A stretch of 64,000 nt of DNA from Selenomonas sputigena ATCC 35185 (GCF_000208405.1 NC_015437.1:2225501-2289500), one strand, 5' to 3'. Positions 17,004-27,158 are shown, counted from the first letter of the stretch. The notes: a model not told the origin generated them from the letters alone. Translations and numbers: made by a program.

Positions 17004-17030
17004 GGGACGGCGGATCTTTTCCGCCATCCC
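17004..17030 (-). terminator. Possible terminator hairpin
   Basis: GGGA-GGCGGA / TCCGCC-TCCC arms with one mismatch, just past the GH13-GH77 stop codon. There is no clear T tract, so this is a weak candidate. Confidence 0.4.
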
Positions 17031-17040
17031 ATTGCATACG

Positions 17041-20000
17041 CTACCTTTCGTACAGCTCGCACAAGCCCCTAAGGCGCTTCGCGTCCTCTTCGGCATGTGC
17101 GAAGTCCTTGAGCCGCCAGCGCCAGTTGATGCCGACGGTGCCGGGCACGTTCATACGGCTGCGGCTGTCGAGGGCGCGTACATCCTGCATGGGGACGATG
17201 ACGAGACGCGCGTTCGACGCATAGGCGAACTCGACGAGCTTATCGCAGATGTCCTTCGGCCGGTCGGCGTGTGCGTTCAAAAGCTCCGCGACCGCCGCCC
17301 GCTCGGGGGCGTCGAGATCCTGCGTGAACCAGCCGACCGTCGTATTGTTGTCGTGCGTGCCCGTGTAGACGATGGAGTTTTCGGGCACGGCGATTCCGAC
17401 GCGGCGCATCTCGTTGAAGTTCAGGCAGAAGTGCAGAACCTTCATGCCCGGATAGCCGCAGTCGTCGCGCAGTTTTTCGACTTCGTCGGTGATGATGCCA
17501 AGATCTTCGGCGACGATGGAAAGATTCTCGACCGACTTCTCCATCTCTTCGAAGAATGCCTTGCCAGGCCCCTTGCGCCAGCAGCCGTTGACCGCCGTCT
17601 TCGCCTTGCCGTCGATCTCCCAATACGCCTCGAAGCCGCGGAAGTGATCGAGGCGCACGATGTCGACGAGCGAGCAAAGCTTCCGGAAGCGAGCCTTCCA
17701 CCAGCCGTAGCCGTCCTCCTTCATCGCCGTCCAGTCGTACTGCGGGTTGCCCCACAGCTGTCCCGTCGCGCTGAAGTAGTCGGGCGGCACGCCCGCGACC
17801 GTCTTCGCCGTGCCGTCCTCGTTGAGCGAGAACAAGCCTTGGTTCGCCCAGACGTCGACACTGTCGTGCGAGACGAAGATGGGCATGTCGCCCATGACTT
17901 TGACGCCCTTCTTTCGCGCGTAGTCGTGCAGGTGTTTCCACTCTTTGTCAAACAGATACTGCCAGAACTTCTGGCAGCCGATCTCGTCCGCCAGGCGCTC
18001 TCGCGCCGCACGAAGCGCAGCGTTCTGTCGCTCCTTCAGCTCTGGCTTCCACTCGAACCACGGCGCTTTCTTGTTCTCAGCCTTCAAGGCCTCGAAGAGC
18101 GCGTAGTCGTCAAGCCAGGCTGCCTCCTTATCGCAGAAATCCCGGAAAGCGTCGCTTTCTCCCTGTTTCTGGAAGTTCTTCCACGCACGCTCCAAATGCT
18201 TCTTCTTGAACGCCCATGCCCGCTCATAATCGATGAAAGCGGTCGCACTGTCGGCCGCCGCCTTCACGTCACGCGCCGCGAGCAGTCCGTCGTCGATGAG
18301 CATGTCGAGCGAAATGAGCATGGGATTGCCCGCGAACGCCGACGGCGATTGATAAGGCGAATAGCCGAAATCGCTGACGGGGCACAGCGGCAGAACCTGC
18401 CAGACCTTCTGCCCGGCGGCGGCGAGGAAATCGACGAAGCGATAAGCGTCGCCGCCAAGATCGCCGATGCCGTACTTTGACGGCAGGGATGTCGGATGAA
18501 GCAGGACGCCCGCTTCGCGCGGGAAGCGCCTCTCCTCCTGCACGGCCTCGTAGATGCGCGCCGAAAGGGGCGGGAGCTTCACGGTCAGGACGCCGCGCTG
18601 AACCTGCACGCGTTCCTCCCCTTCGAGAGCTTCCTGCAATGTTCCCTGCAGGAAATCGCCGACATTGAGCATGACCTTCTCCTCCTGCGTACGACTGCGG
18701 TTGATGATGACGACGAAGGCCTCGTTCTTCGCGGGTGCGCCGAACTCGTCCGTGCCGCTTCGGATCGTGCGCGCATAGGCGAGAATGTTGCCCTCGCCCG
18801 CGAGCGGCAGGAGGTCGCCCGTTTGAAGCGCCGTATGCTCGTTTCGCAGGCGTATGAGCTTCTTGTACCAGTCGCGCACGGAGGCATCCGGATTCTCCCA
18901 TGCGTACGGGCTGCGGTTGTACGGGTCGCGGAATCCCTGCATGCCGATCTCATCGCCGTAGTAGATGCACGGCATTCCCGGATACGTCATCTGCAGAAGC
19001 GCCGCGAGGCGCAGCCGATCCGTGCCGAGTTTGTAGTGCTCGGCGTCGAGTTTGAAGCGCGACTGATGGATCGCCGGCATGCCGTCGTAGAACGGCGCCT
19101 CGCCCAAGAGCGTGATCGCTCGCTCGACGTCGTGGCTGCCGATGAGGTTCATCATCACGTAGAAATTTTCCTTCGGGTAATTCTCTCGGAGGCTCTCCAG
19201 AAGGCGCATCGCCTGGCGTCCGTCAACGTAGTTGAGCAGGAAGTCCAAGACCGTCTTGCGGAATGGATAGTTCATCGCCGAGTCGATTTCCTGCCCGCAG
19301 AGGTACTCGCGCGGCACGCCGTAGCTGATCTTGTTCGACGCGTCCTCCCAGACCTCGCCGATGAGAATCGCATCGGGATTCATCGCCTTGAGTTCGCGGT
19401 AGAAGCCTTGCGTGAACTTCGCGGGCAGTTCGTCGACGACATCGAGACGCCAGCCGCCGATGCCCATCTTCGTCCAGTAATGCAGCACGCTGTTCTCGTC
19501 GCGGATCACGAAGTCCATGTAGGAAGGCGTCGTCTCCGTCACGTTCGGCAGCGTGGAAAATCCCCACCAGCTGTCGTATTCGTAAGGATACTTATGGAAG
19601 TTGTACCAGCTGTAATAGGGCGACTCCTGCGACTGGAACGCGCCTAAGCTATCGTAATTGCCCTCGCGGTTGAAGTAGATGCTGTCGCTTCCCGTATGGC
19701 TGAATACGCCGTCGAGGACGATGCGGATGCCCTCGGCCTTCGCCGCCTTCACGAGGTCTTGAAACTCCTCGTTCGTGCCGAAGATCGGATCGATCTTGTG
19801 GTAGTCGCCCGTATCGTAGTGGTGGTTGCTCGGCGACTCGAAAACGGGATTGAGGTAGATGACGGAAATGCCAAGCTCCCTCAGGTAGGAAAGCTTCGAC
19901 TTCAGCCCCTTGATATTGCCGCCGAAGAAATCGTACTGCACGATTTCCTTGGTATCGACATCCTTGTAGTAGCAGGGCTGGTCGCCCCAGTGCGCGTGCA

Positions 20001-20490
20001 CGACGGCGCCCTTCTTCTCGACGATCGCATCGCCCTCGCGGCAGAAGCGATCGGGGAAGATCTGGTACATGACGGCATGCTTCGCCCAGTCAGGGGTCTT
20101 CGCGCCCTTGTTGAACACGGTGATCTGGAACGACGGCGGTGCGTTGTCGTAAATGCCGCCCATGCCGCCCAGATGCTCGTTGTTGTTGCCGTAATACCAT
20201 GTGCCGGAACTCGTGGCAACGATGAAATAGTACCATAGCAGGCAGCCGGTATCGGGCAAATCGATGCGCGCGACATAAAAGCGGTCCTGGACGCCTTCCG
20301 CCGACTTCGTCTCCAGCTCGATGAGCCTTTCCCCCGCGCCTTCTCGCCAAAGGCGCAGAATGACCTTCGATACTTCGTCCTGCGTTCGGATGCGAATGCC
20401 GAGTTGGACGGAGGATGATGCCTCGGCGGGTCCCACGGGCGAGCGGTAAAACACATCTTGCGAGTTGTGCTCCGCTTCTCGCTGCGCCAT
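17041..20490 (-). CDS. Alpha-amylase family (GH13) / 4-alpha-glucanotransferase (GH77) fusion
   Basis: 1149 aa from the ATG at 20490 (AGGAGG, 7-nt spacing). Residues 1-125 form a CBM34-like beta domain. Residues about 130-650 are GH13 of the neopullulanase/maltogenic type, with D350 (GGWRLD), E379 (GEVW) and D454 (GSHD). Residues about 659-1149 are a complete MalQ-type GH77: LLHPTSLPSKYGIGDLG, RLDHFRGF, VAEDLG and GTHDNNT. It would cleave or transfer alpha-1,4 glucans and disproportionate maltodextrins in the cytoplasm. It is last in the glg cluster but lies behind the terminator at 20628-20653, so it may have its own promoter. An unusual fusion. Confidence 0.9.
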   Translation of the reverse strand: MAQREAEHNSQDVFYRSPVGPAEASSSVQLGIRIRTQDEVSKVILRLWREGAGERLIELETKSAEGVQDRFYVARIDLPDTGCLLWYYFIVATSSGTWYYGNNNEHLGGMGGIYDNAPPSFQITVFNKGAKTPDWAKHAVMYQIFPDRFCREGDAIVEKKGAVVHAHWGDQPCYYKDVDTKEIVQYDFFGGNIKGLKSKLSYLRELGISVIYLNPVFESPSNHHYDTGDYHKIDPIFGTNEEFQDLVKAAKAEGIRIVLDGVFSHTGSDSIYFNREGNYDSLGAFQSQESPYYSWYNFHKYPYEYDSWWGFSTLPNVTETTPSYMDFVIRDENSVLHYWTKMGIGGWRLDVVDELPAKFTQGFYRELKAMNPDAILIGEVWEDASNKISYGVPREYLCGQEIDSAMNYPFRKTVLDFLLNYVDGRQAMRLLESLRENYPKENFYVMMNLIGSHDVERAITLLGEAPFYDGMPAIHQSRFKLDAEHYKLGTDRLRLAALLQMTYPGMPCIYYGDEIGMQGFRDPYNRSPYAWENPDASVRDWYKKLIRLRNEHTALQTGDLLPLAGEGNILAYARTIRSGTDEFGAPAKNEAFVVIINRSRTQEEKVMLNVGDFLQGTLQEALEGEERVQVQRGVLTVKLPPLSARIYEAVQEERRFPREAGVLLHPTSLPSKYGIGDLGGDAYRFVDFLAAAGQKVWQVLPLCPVSDFGYSPYQSPSAFAGNPMLISLDMLIDDGLLAARDVKAAADSATAFIDYERAWAFKKKHLERAWKNFQKQGESDAFRDFCDKEAAWLDDYALFEALKAENKKAPWFEWKPELKERQNAALRAARERLADEIGCQKFWQYLFDKEWKHLHDYARKKGVKVMGDMPIFVSHDSVDVWANQGLFSLNEDGTAKTVAGVPPDYFSATGQLWGNPQYDWTAMKEDGYGWWKARFRKLCSLVDIVRLDHFRGFEAYWEIDGKAKTAVNGCWRKGPGKAFFEEMEKSVENLSIVAEDLGIITDEVEKLRDDCGYPGMKVLHFCLNFNEMRRVGIAVPENSIVYTGTHDNNTTVGWFTQDLDAPERAAVAELLNAHADRPKDICDKLVEFAYASNARLVIVPMQDVRALDSRSRMNVPGTVGINWRWRLKDFAHAEEDAKRLRGLCELYER

Positions 20491-20627
20491 AATATCGCCT
20501 CCTAAATTATTCGAAAAAGCAGGGAAATCCGCTAGGAAAGCACCGATAGAAAACGCACTTCCCTCTTCCCCTTCTCTACTTTGTTTCGTCTTTTCTTCGC
20601 AGAAAATTAATAGGCGAGAAAGGCAAG

Positions 20628-20653
20628 AAAGCCCAACGCAAGCGTTGGGCTTT
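20628..20653 (-). terminator. glg operon terminator
   Basis: AAAGCCCAACG and CGTTGGGCTTT with a 4-nt loop, a few bases after the glgA stop codon and followed by a T-rich stretch on the minus strand. Confidence 0.85.
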
Positions 20654-20661
20654 GCCAAATC

Positions 20662-22098
20662 TCACTTCGCCAATAATTTCTCATAGAGCGCCTTGTACTC
20701 TCCTGCCGATTTCTTCCAGCTGAAGTCCGCCTGCATGGCGTTCTTGACGATCTTCTGCCAGATTTCGAGCGTGCTGCATTCGCGGATGGCGCGCTTGACG
20801 GCGTACATCATTTCGTGCGCGTTGTAGTTGCTAAAGAGGTAGCCCGTGCCCTCGCCCGTCTTGTTGCTGAACTGCGTGACCGTGTCCTTGAGTCCGCCCG
20901 TCTCGCGCACGACGGGAATCGTGCCGTAGCGCATGGCGATGAGCTGGCCGATGCCGCACGGCTCGTAGTTCGACGGCATGAGGAAGACGGTCGCGCCCGC
21001 ATAGATGCGCTGCGCAAGCTCGTTCGAGAAGCGGATGTTCGCCGAAACCTTGCTCGGGAAACGCCACGCGAGCCCCTTGAACCAATCCTCATAGACCTTG
21101 TCGCCCGTGCCGAGGACGACAAACTGGATGTCCTCGTGCTGCAGGATCTCATCCATGACGCGCACGATGAGATCGAGACCCTTGGGCGGCACGAGTCGCG
21201 AGACGAGCGCGACCATCGGGATCTGACGATTTACGGGCAGTCCGAGCTGCTTCTGCAGCGCGACCTTGTTGTCGATCTTGCGGTCGATGGACGTAATGTC
21301 GAACGTCTCATAGATCGCCTTGTCCGTCGCCGGGTTGTAGACTTCGTAGTCGAGTCCGTTGACAATGCCGTAGATGTCCGCGCTCCTCTTCCTAAGAAGC
21401 CCGTCGAGCATCTCGCCGAAGTATTCGTACTGGATCTCCTCGGCGTAGGTGCGCGACACCGTCGAGATATAGTCGGCGTAGGTCAGGCCGCCCTTCATGA
21501 AGTTGACGGCATCGTAGAACTCCAGATCGCCGTTCGTGAAATACTTCCAGTCGAGTCCCAAGACGTCCTGCATGACGTTCTTCGGGAAGACGCCTTGATA
21601 CTTGAGGTTGTGGATCGTGTAGATCGTGCGGATCTTCTCGTAGCGCGCATCTCCCATGTGCTCAAGCTTCAAGAGCACGGGAACGAGTCCCGCGTGCCAG
21701 TCGTTCGCATGGATGATGTCGGGCCAGAAATCCATCGCCTCCAAGAGGTTCAGGACGGCGCGCGCGAAGAAGGAGAAGCGCTCCGCATCGTCATCGTAGC
21801 CGTAGAAGCCCTCGCGGTAGAAGTATTCTTCATTGTCGATGAAGTAGTAGGTCACGCCGTCCATGACGAGTCGGTCAACGCCGACGAACTTGTCACGCCA
21901 CGCAACATTGAGCGTGCCGTCGTAAAGATGTTCCATCTTGTCGATGTATTCCGCTGAAATCTTGCCGAACTTCGGCATGACGACGCGGATGTCGACGCCC
22001 TGCTTGACGAGTTCCTTCGGGAGAGATCCCGCAACGTCTGCCAGGCCCCCGGTCTTGGCGAACGGCACCGCTTCAGCAGCAACATAAAGTACCCGCAT
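20662..22098 (-). CDS. glgA: Glycogen synthase (GT5)
   Basis: 478 aa from the ATG at 22098 behind AAGGGGG. It transfers glucose from ADP-glucose to the growing alpha-1,4 glucan. The start MRVLYVAAEAVPFAKTGGLA carries the ADP-glucose-binding KTGGL motif (K15). The C-terminal domain has FLMPSNYEPCGIGQL, with the catalytic Glu of the EPCG motif, and RETGGLKDTV. Length is standard. It lies downstream of glgB across a GC-rich hairpin. Confidence 0.95.
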   Translation of the reverse strand: MRVLYVAAEAVPFAKTGGLADVAGSLPKELVKQGVDIRVVMPKFGKISAEYIDKMEHLYDGTLNVAWRDKFVGVDRLVMDGVTYYFIDNEEYFYREGFYGYDDDAERFSFFARAVLNLLEAMDFWPDIIHANDWHAGLVPVLLKLEHMGDARYEKIRTIYTIHNLKYQGVFPKNVMQDVLGLDWKYFTNGDLEFYDAVNFMKGGLTYADYISTVSRTYAEEIQYEYFGEMLDGLLRKRSADIYGIVNGLDYEVYNPATDKAIYETFDITSIDRKIDNKVALQKQLGLPVNRQIPMVALVSRLVPPKGLDLIVRVMDEILQHEDIQFVVLGTGDKVYEDWFKGLAWRFPSKVSANIRFSNELAQRIYAGATVFLMPSNYEPCGIGQLIAMRYGTIPVVRETGGLKDTVTQFSNKTGEGTGYLFSNYNAHEMMYAVKRAIRECSTLEIWQKIVKNAMQADFSWKKSAGEYKALYEKLLAK

Positions 22099-22169
22099 GA
22101 TATGAACCCCCTTCTCTTCTGCGGGGCTTCCAGCCCCTGCCCCGCAGCGCACCATCTTCTATATCGCCC

Positions 22170-22211
22170 GCGTCCGCCTCGGAAGGCTCACGCCTTCCCC
22201 AAGGCGGACGC
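22170..22211 (-). other. Intercistronic hairpin glgB-glgA
   Basis: GCGTCCGCCT...GGAAGGC / GCCTTCC...AAGGCGGACGC with a TCAC loop and no T tract. It may stabilise mRNA or tune expression within the glg operon rather than terminate it. Confidence 0.55.
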
Positions 22212-22230
22212 AGCTGTCATTTCCCCACGA

Positions 22231-24504
22231 TCATTGGGCAGCCGCTTTCTTCTTGCTGCTCTTCTTCGGCGGTTTCGCCGTCTTCGTCGCGCCTTTCGCC
22301 GTCTCCGCCTTGCGCGGACGAGCCTTGACGGACTTTTTCGCTTCGCCGCCCTTCGGCTTCTTCTGCGGGGCAGCGGACGACTTCTTCACCGCCTCGGCCT
22401 TGGAAGGCGCCGCCTTCCCTTCGTGCGCCTTCTTCCCCTCTGCCGCTTCGCGGGGCGATTGCTCTGCCTTCGTCGCTTCTTTCTGCGCCGAATCGCTCAC
22501 CTTCGCCGCCGGCTTCTTCGGCTCTTTTTCCTTCTTCGTCTCCACACCTTTGACGACGAGGACGTCCGTCTCCTCTTCAGGCGTGGAGCGTTTGACAAAA
22601 GGGAGCGTGTCTTTGTGCCTCAAATAGATCGTGGCCATCGGCGGCACCGTGATGACGAGCGACTGCTCGCGGTCGTGCCAGGGGACGTCCTCCGTATGGA
22701 GAGCGCCCTCGTTTTTCACGCCCGAGCCGCCGAACTCCTCGGCATCGCTGTTGAAGACCTCGCGGTATTCGCCCTTCTTCGGCACGCCGATGCGGTAGTC
22801 ATGCCGCACCTCAGGCGTGAAGTTGCAGAGGACGACGAGGAAGTCCGCAGCATTGTCGGCCTTTCGGACGAAAGTGATGATGGAGTTCTCGCTGTCGTTG
22901 CAGTCGATCCACTCGAAGCCGTTCCAGTCGAAGTCGACTTCCCAGAACGGGCGGTTTTCCTTGTAGAACTTGTTCAAGGCGCGCGAGTATTCGAGCATCT
23001 TCGTGTGCATCGGGTACTCCTCGACGAGGTGCCAATCGAGGCTGTCGTCGTAATTCCACTCGATGAACTGCGCGAACTCGCCGCCCATGAAGAGGAGCTT
23101 CTTGCCGGGATGCGCCATCCAGTAGCCGAAGAAGCCGCGCAGTCCCGCGAACTTCTGCCAGTAGTCACCGGGCATCTTGCTCACGAGCGAGCATTTGCCG
23201 TGCACGACCTCGTCGTGCGACAGAGGCAGCACGAAGTTCTCGCTGAAGGCATACATGAAGGAGAACGTGACCTTGTCCTGATTCCACTTGCGGTAGATGG
23301 GGTCGAGACTCATGTACGAGAGCATGTCGTTCATCCAGCCCATGTTCCACTTGTAGTTGAATCCCATGCCGCCCATGTAGACGGGCTTCGAGATCAGAGG
23401 CCAAGCCGTCGACTCCTCAGCGATCATCAAAGCGTCGGGATGGAACTTGAAGATCGCCTCGTTGAGCTTCTTGATGAAGTCCATGGCTTCCAAGTTGCCC
23501 GTGTCTCCGTACTTGTTCGGCTGCCACTCGCCGTCCTTCCTGCCGTAGTTCAGGTAGAGCATGTTGGCGACGGCGTCGATGCGCAGGCCGTCGATATGGT
23601 ACTCCTCGAACCAGAACATGGCGTTCGAGATGAGGAAGCTCTGCACTTCCGTCCGACCGTAGTCGAAGTTCGTCGTGCCCCACTCCCAGTTCTCGGCACG
23701 CTGTTCGTTGTCCGATTCGTAGAGCGTCATGCCGTCGAAGTGGCGAAGCCCCTGCTCGTCCTTGCAGAAGTGGCCGGGCACCCAGTCCATGATGACGGCG
23801 ATACCGTTCGCATGTGCCGTGTCGACGAAGTAGCGGAAGTCATCCGGCTCGCCATAGCGGCTCGTGACCGCGTAGTACCCCGTCGCCTGATAGCCCCACG
23901 ATCCGTCGAACGGATGCTCGCAGAGCGGCATGACCTCGATGTGCGTATAGTTCATCTTCTTCGCGTAGCCGATGAGCTGGTCGGCAAGCTCGCGATACGA
24001 CAGATAGCCGCCTTCAAGCGTGCGCCGCCACGAGCCGAGATGAACCTCGTACGTCAGCATGGGGTTGGAGTACGACGGATGCGTCTTCTTGCGCTCCTGC
24101 CATGCGGCATCGTTCCACTGATATTTGCTCAAGTCGTAGAGGCGCGATGCCGTCTTGGGCTTCTTCTCCGCGTAGAAGCCGTAAGGATCGGCCTTCATGA
24201 TGTGCGGGCCGCCCCACTGCGGCTCGATCGCATACTTGTAGACCTCACCCTCTTCGAGTCCCTCGATGAACGTCACCCAGATCTCACCGTCGCCGATCCT
24301 TTCCATCGTGTGCGTGCGCGTGTCCCACGCATTGAAGTCGCCGACGACGCTCACGGACTTCGCATGCGGCGCCCAGACAGCGAAGCGCACGCCGTTTTTG
24401 CCGTCTTTCTCCATGAAGTGGGCGCCGAGCATCTCGTAAGCGTGGTAGTTGGTCCCTTGGTGGTATAAGAATAAATCGAACTCACTCAAAGCAGATACGT
24501 TCAC
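22231..24504 (-). CDS. glgB: 1,4-alpha-glucan branching enzyme (GH13) with Lys/Ala-rich tail
   Basis: 757 aa starting at GTG 24504 behind GGGAGGAA. It introduces alpha-1,6 branches into glycogen. An N-terminal CBM48 (VRFAVWAPHAKSVSVVGDFN) precedes the catalytic barrel with DGLRIDAVANM (nucleophile near residue 309), MIAEES (acid/base near 361) and LSHDEV. The enzyme proper ends near residue 635. About 120 further residues are low-complexity Lys/Ala/Pro/Glu, resembling histone H1-like tails and rich in KK and PKK. This tail is not part of ordinary GlgB. Confidence 0.94.
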   Translation of the reverse strand: MNVSALSEFDLFLYHQGTNYHAYEMLGAHFMEKDGKNGVRFAVWAPHAKSVSVVGDFNAWDTRTHTMERIGDGEIWVTFIEGLEEGEVYKYAIEPQWGGPHIMKADPYGFYAEKKPKTASRLYDLSKYQWNDAAWQERKKTHPSYSNPMLTYEVHLGSWRRTLEGGYLSYRELADQLIGYAKKMNYTHIEVMPLCEHPFDGSWGYQATGYYAVTSRYGEPDDFRYFVDTAHANGIAVIMDWVPGHFCKDEQGLRHFDGMTLYESDNEQRAENWEWGTTNFDYGRTEVQSFLISNAMFWFEEYHIDGLRIDAVANMLYLNYGRKDGEWQPNKYGDTGNLEAMDFIKKLNEAIFKFHPDALMIAEESTAWPLISKPVYMGGMGFNYKWNMGWMNDMLSYMSLDPIYRKWNQDKVTFSFMYAFSENFVLPLSHDEVVHGKCSLVSKMPGDYWQKFAGLRGFFGYWMAHPGKKLLFMGGEFAQFIEWNYDDSLDWHLVEEYPMHTKMLEYSRALNKFYKENRPFWEVDFDWNGFEWIDCNDSENSIITFVRKADNAADFLVVLCNFTPEVRHDYRIGVPKKGEYREVFNSDAEEFGGSGVKNEGALHTEDVPWHDREQSLVITVPPMATIYLRHKDTLPFVKRSTPEEETDVLVVKGVETKKEKEPKKPAAKVSDSAQKEATKAEQSPREAAEGKKAHEGKAAPSKAEAVKKSSAAPQKKPKGGEAKKSVKARPRKAETAKGATKTAKPPKKSSKKKAAAQ

Positions 24505-24674
24505 AATAATTCCTCCCAGCTTAGAAAAACTCTAAGGAGCACGAATAAGGTACTGAATGTGTCGGTCATTCCTTTATCCGTGATTCCTTTCCGTCGCCCT
24601 TACTTCAACGCGGGAAGGCTCTCCCACCGTGCGGGCTTGCGGCTTGCCTCGTTCCTTACTTACCTGCGGGCGCC

Positions 24675-24699
24675 GCCCCCGCGTCTTCGCGCCGGGGGC
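24675..24699 (-). other. Intercistronic hairpin glgP-glgB
   Basis: GCCCCC...CGGGGGC arms in the 210-bp gap between glgP and glgB; no T tract. Nothing else was recognised in the gap apart from further GC-rich inverted bits. Confidence 0.45.
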
Positions 24700-24716
24700 A
24701 GCAAACCGGTCTTCCG

Positions 24717-27158
24717 TCAGACGATGATCGCGGGCTTCACATGCCAGATGTCGTCCGCGTACTCCTTGATCGTGCGATCCGAAGAAAATACGCCCGAGTT
24801 GGCGATGTTGATCGCCGACGACTTGAGCCATGCAGCCTGATCCTCGTACTTGCGATTCATGTTCTTGTGCGCCCTGTCGTACGCGCTGAAATCCTTCAAC
24901 ACGAAGAATTCGTCGTTGCCCTGAATCAGGTAATCGCGCAGCGAGTGGAAGTCACCGTAGGTGCCGTCGACGAGCTGCGAGACGACGAGGCGCACGGCGG
25001 GATTCGTGTTGTACTCGTCCCACGCCTTGTAACTTCCCGTCGCGTAGTAATTCAGAACCTCCTCTGCACGAAGGCCGAAGATCTCGCAGTGCTCGCGGCC
25101 GACCGCCTGGCTGATCTCAACGTTCGCGCCGTCGAGCGTGCCGAGCGTCAGAGCGCCGTTCATCATGAACTTCATGTTGCCCGTGCCCGAGGCTTCCTTC
25201 GAGGCCGTCGAGATCTGCTCGGAGATGTCGGCGGCCGGATAGACGATCTCACCGATGGAAACGCCGAAGTTCTCGATGAAGACGACCTTGAGCATGTCGC
25301 TGACCGCCTTGTCGTTGTTGACCTTGTCGGCGACGGCGTTGATCAGGCGGATCGTCTCCTTCGCGATGTAGTAGCCGGGCGCCGCCTTGCCGCCGAAGAA
25401 TCGCGCCGTCGGCGGGATGCGGAAGCGCTTGTTCGTCTTCAGCTCATGGTAGAGGTACATGATGTGCAGGATGTTCATGATCTGGCGCTTGTACGAATGG
25501 ATGCGCTTGACCTGGACATCAAAGATCATGTCGGGATCGACGAGGATGCCGCCGTGCGTGTGGATATAGTCGGAAAGATCGACCTTTCTGAGGCGCTTGA
25601 TCTTCGAAAGTTCCGCCAAGAACGCTTTGTCCGTCACATGATCGTTGAGGTGCGAGAGCTGATCTGGCGCCTTCTGCCATGCGTCGCCGATCGTCTCGTC
25701 GATGAGCGCGGTCAGCTCTGGATTCGCACCGATGAGCCAGCGGCGATGCGTGATGCCGTTCGTCTTGTTGTTGAACTTCGTCGGATAATAGCGATGGAAG
25801 AACTTCAACGTGTCTTTTTTCAGGATGTCCGTATGGATTGCCGCAACGCCGTTGACGCTGTGACTGCCGACGATGGCGAGCCGCGCCATGTGCACCTGCC
25901 CGTCCTCGATGATGGAAAGCTCGTGCACCATCTGCTCGCCGTTCGGGAAGCGCCTGCGCACCTCCTCAAGGTGGCGGCGGTTGATCTCCTCGACGATCAT
26001 ATAGATGCGCGGCAGGAGAGGGCGGAACATGTCGATCGGCCACTTCTCCAAAGCTTCCGGCATGATCGTGTGGTTCGTGTACGCCATCGTCTCGCGCGTA
26101 ATCTCCCACGCCTCTTCCCAGTCCATCCTCTCTTCATCGACAAGGATGCGCATGAGCTCGGCGACGGCGACCGCCGGATGCGTGTCGTTGATGTGGATGG
26201 CGATCTTCTTCGCGAAATCCTTGATATCCATGCCCGCGAGCAGGTAGTGGCGCACGATGCTCTGCACGCCCGCCGACACGAAGAAGTACTCCTGGATGAG
26301 GCGCAGGCGGCGGCCTTCGTAGGAGCTGTCGTCGGGGTACAAATACTCCGTGATACTCTCGACGAAGTTGCGGTATTCCTTCTTCGCCTGAATCTGCTCG
26401 CGCGTCATTGTTCCATAGTCGGAAAAATCGCGGTTGACTTCGGCGTTCCACAGGCGCAGCGTGTTGACCGTATTGTTGCGGAAGCCGACGATCGGCACGT
26501 CGTAGGGAACAGCCATGACCGTCATGTAGTCTTCGTGTACAAGAGAGAGGCTGCCGTCCTCCTCCTCCTTCATGTAGGCATTGCCATTGAACTTGACGTT
26601 GACCGCCTTATCTGCCTTGCGATACTCCCACTCGAAGCCGTTGCCGAGCCAATTGTCGGGAATCTCGACCTGGTTACCCTTGATGATCTTCTGCTCGAAG
26701 AGTCCGTACTGGTAGCGTATGCTGCAGCCGTGACCGGGAAGCCCCAACGAGGCCATCGAGTCGATGAAGCAGGCCGCGAGACGCCCAAGGCCGCCGTTGC
26801 CGAGACCCGCGTCCGGCTCCTCGGGAAACACTTCGTCAAGGTTGACGCCGAGTTCTTCCAAAGCATCGGAGAAAAGCTCCATCTCGCCCAAGTTGACGAG
26901 ATTCGAGCGCATGAGCCGCCCGAGCAGGAATTCGATCGAAAAATAGTAGATCTGCTTGTCACGGCGCTTCGTGTACGCCTTGTTCGTCTTGACCCAGTTC
27001 TCGCTGATGTACTGTTTCACGACGGCAGCAATGGTCGCATAAACCTCATGCGACGTGAGGTCGGCGAAATCGCTGCCCCACAGGATATGCGCCGTAGCCA
27101 GAAACCTTTGTTTCAAACCTTCCTTTGCCAGCCCCAGCTCATTCCTCTTGTTTGCCAT
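24717..27158 (-). CDS. glgP: Glycogen/starch phosphorylase (GT35)
   Basis: 813 aa with a GGAGG site before the ATG. It releases glucose-1-phosphate from glycogen ends using phosphate and PLP. The PLP-lysine block EASGTGNMKFMMNG (K near residue 665) and the upstream SIEFLLGRLM and GNGGLGRLAACF blocks are intact, and length is typical. The 250-bp gap to glgD (27159-27407) contains no gene, only an imperfect GC-rich inverted repeat around 27354-27394. Confidence 0.95.
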   Translation of the reverse strand: MANKRNELGLAKEGLKQRFLATAHILWGSDFADLTSHEVYATIAAVVKQYISENWVKTNKAYTKRRDKQIYYFSIEFLLGRLMRSNLVNLGEMELFSDALEELGVNLDEVFPEEPDAGLGNGGLGRLAACFIDSMASLGLPGHGCSIRYQYGLFEQKIIKGNQVEIPDNWLGNGFEWEYRKADKAVNVKFNGNAYMKEEEDGSLSLVHEDYMTVMAVPYDVPIVGFRNNTVNTLRLWNAEVNRDFSDYGTMTREQIQAKKEYRNFVESITEYLYPDDSSYEGRRLRLIQEYFFVSAGVQSIVRHYLLAGMDIKDFAKKIAIHINDTHPAVAVAELMRILVDEERMDWEEAWEITRETMAYTNHTIMPEALEKWPIDMFRPLLPRIYMIVEEINRRHLEEVRRRFPNGEQMVHELSIIEDGQVHMARLAIVGSHSVNGVAAIHTDILKKDTLKFFHRYYPTKFNNKTNGITHRRWLIGANPELTALIDETIGDAWQKAPDQLSHLNDHVTDKAFLAELSKIKRLRKVDLSDYIHTHGGILVDPDMIFDVQVKRIHSYKRQIMNILHIMYLYHELKTNKRFRIPPTARFFGGKAAPGYYIAKETIRLINAVADKVNNDKAVSDMLKVVFIENFGVSIGEIVYPAADISEQISTASKEASGTGNMKFMMNGALTLGTLDGANVEISQAVGREHCEIFGLRAEEVLNYYATGSYKAWDEYNTNPAVRLVVSQLVDGTYGDFHSLRDYLIQGNDEFFVLKDFSAYDRAHKNMNRKYEDQAAWLKSSAINIANSGVFSSDRTIKEYADDIWHVKPAIIV

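Noticed and set aside
22102-24468. Long open frame antisense to glgB
   Set aside because: Antisense shadow of a well-matched branching enzyme; no recognisable domain or ribosome site.
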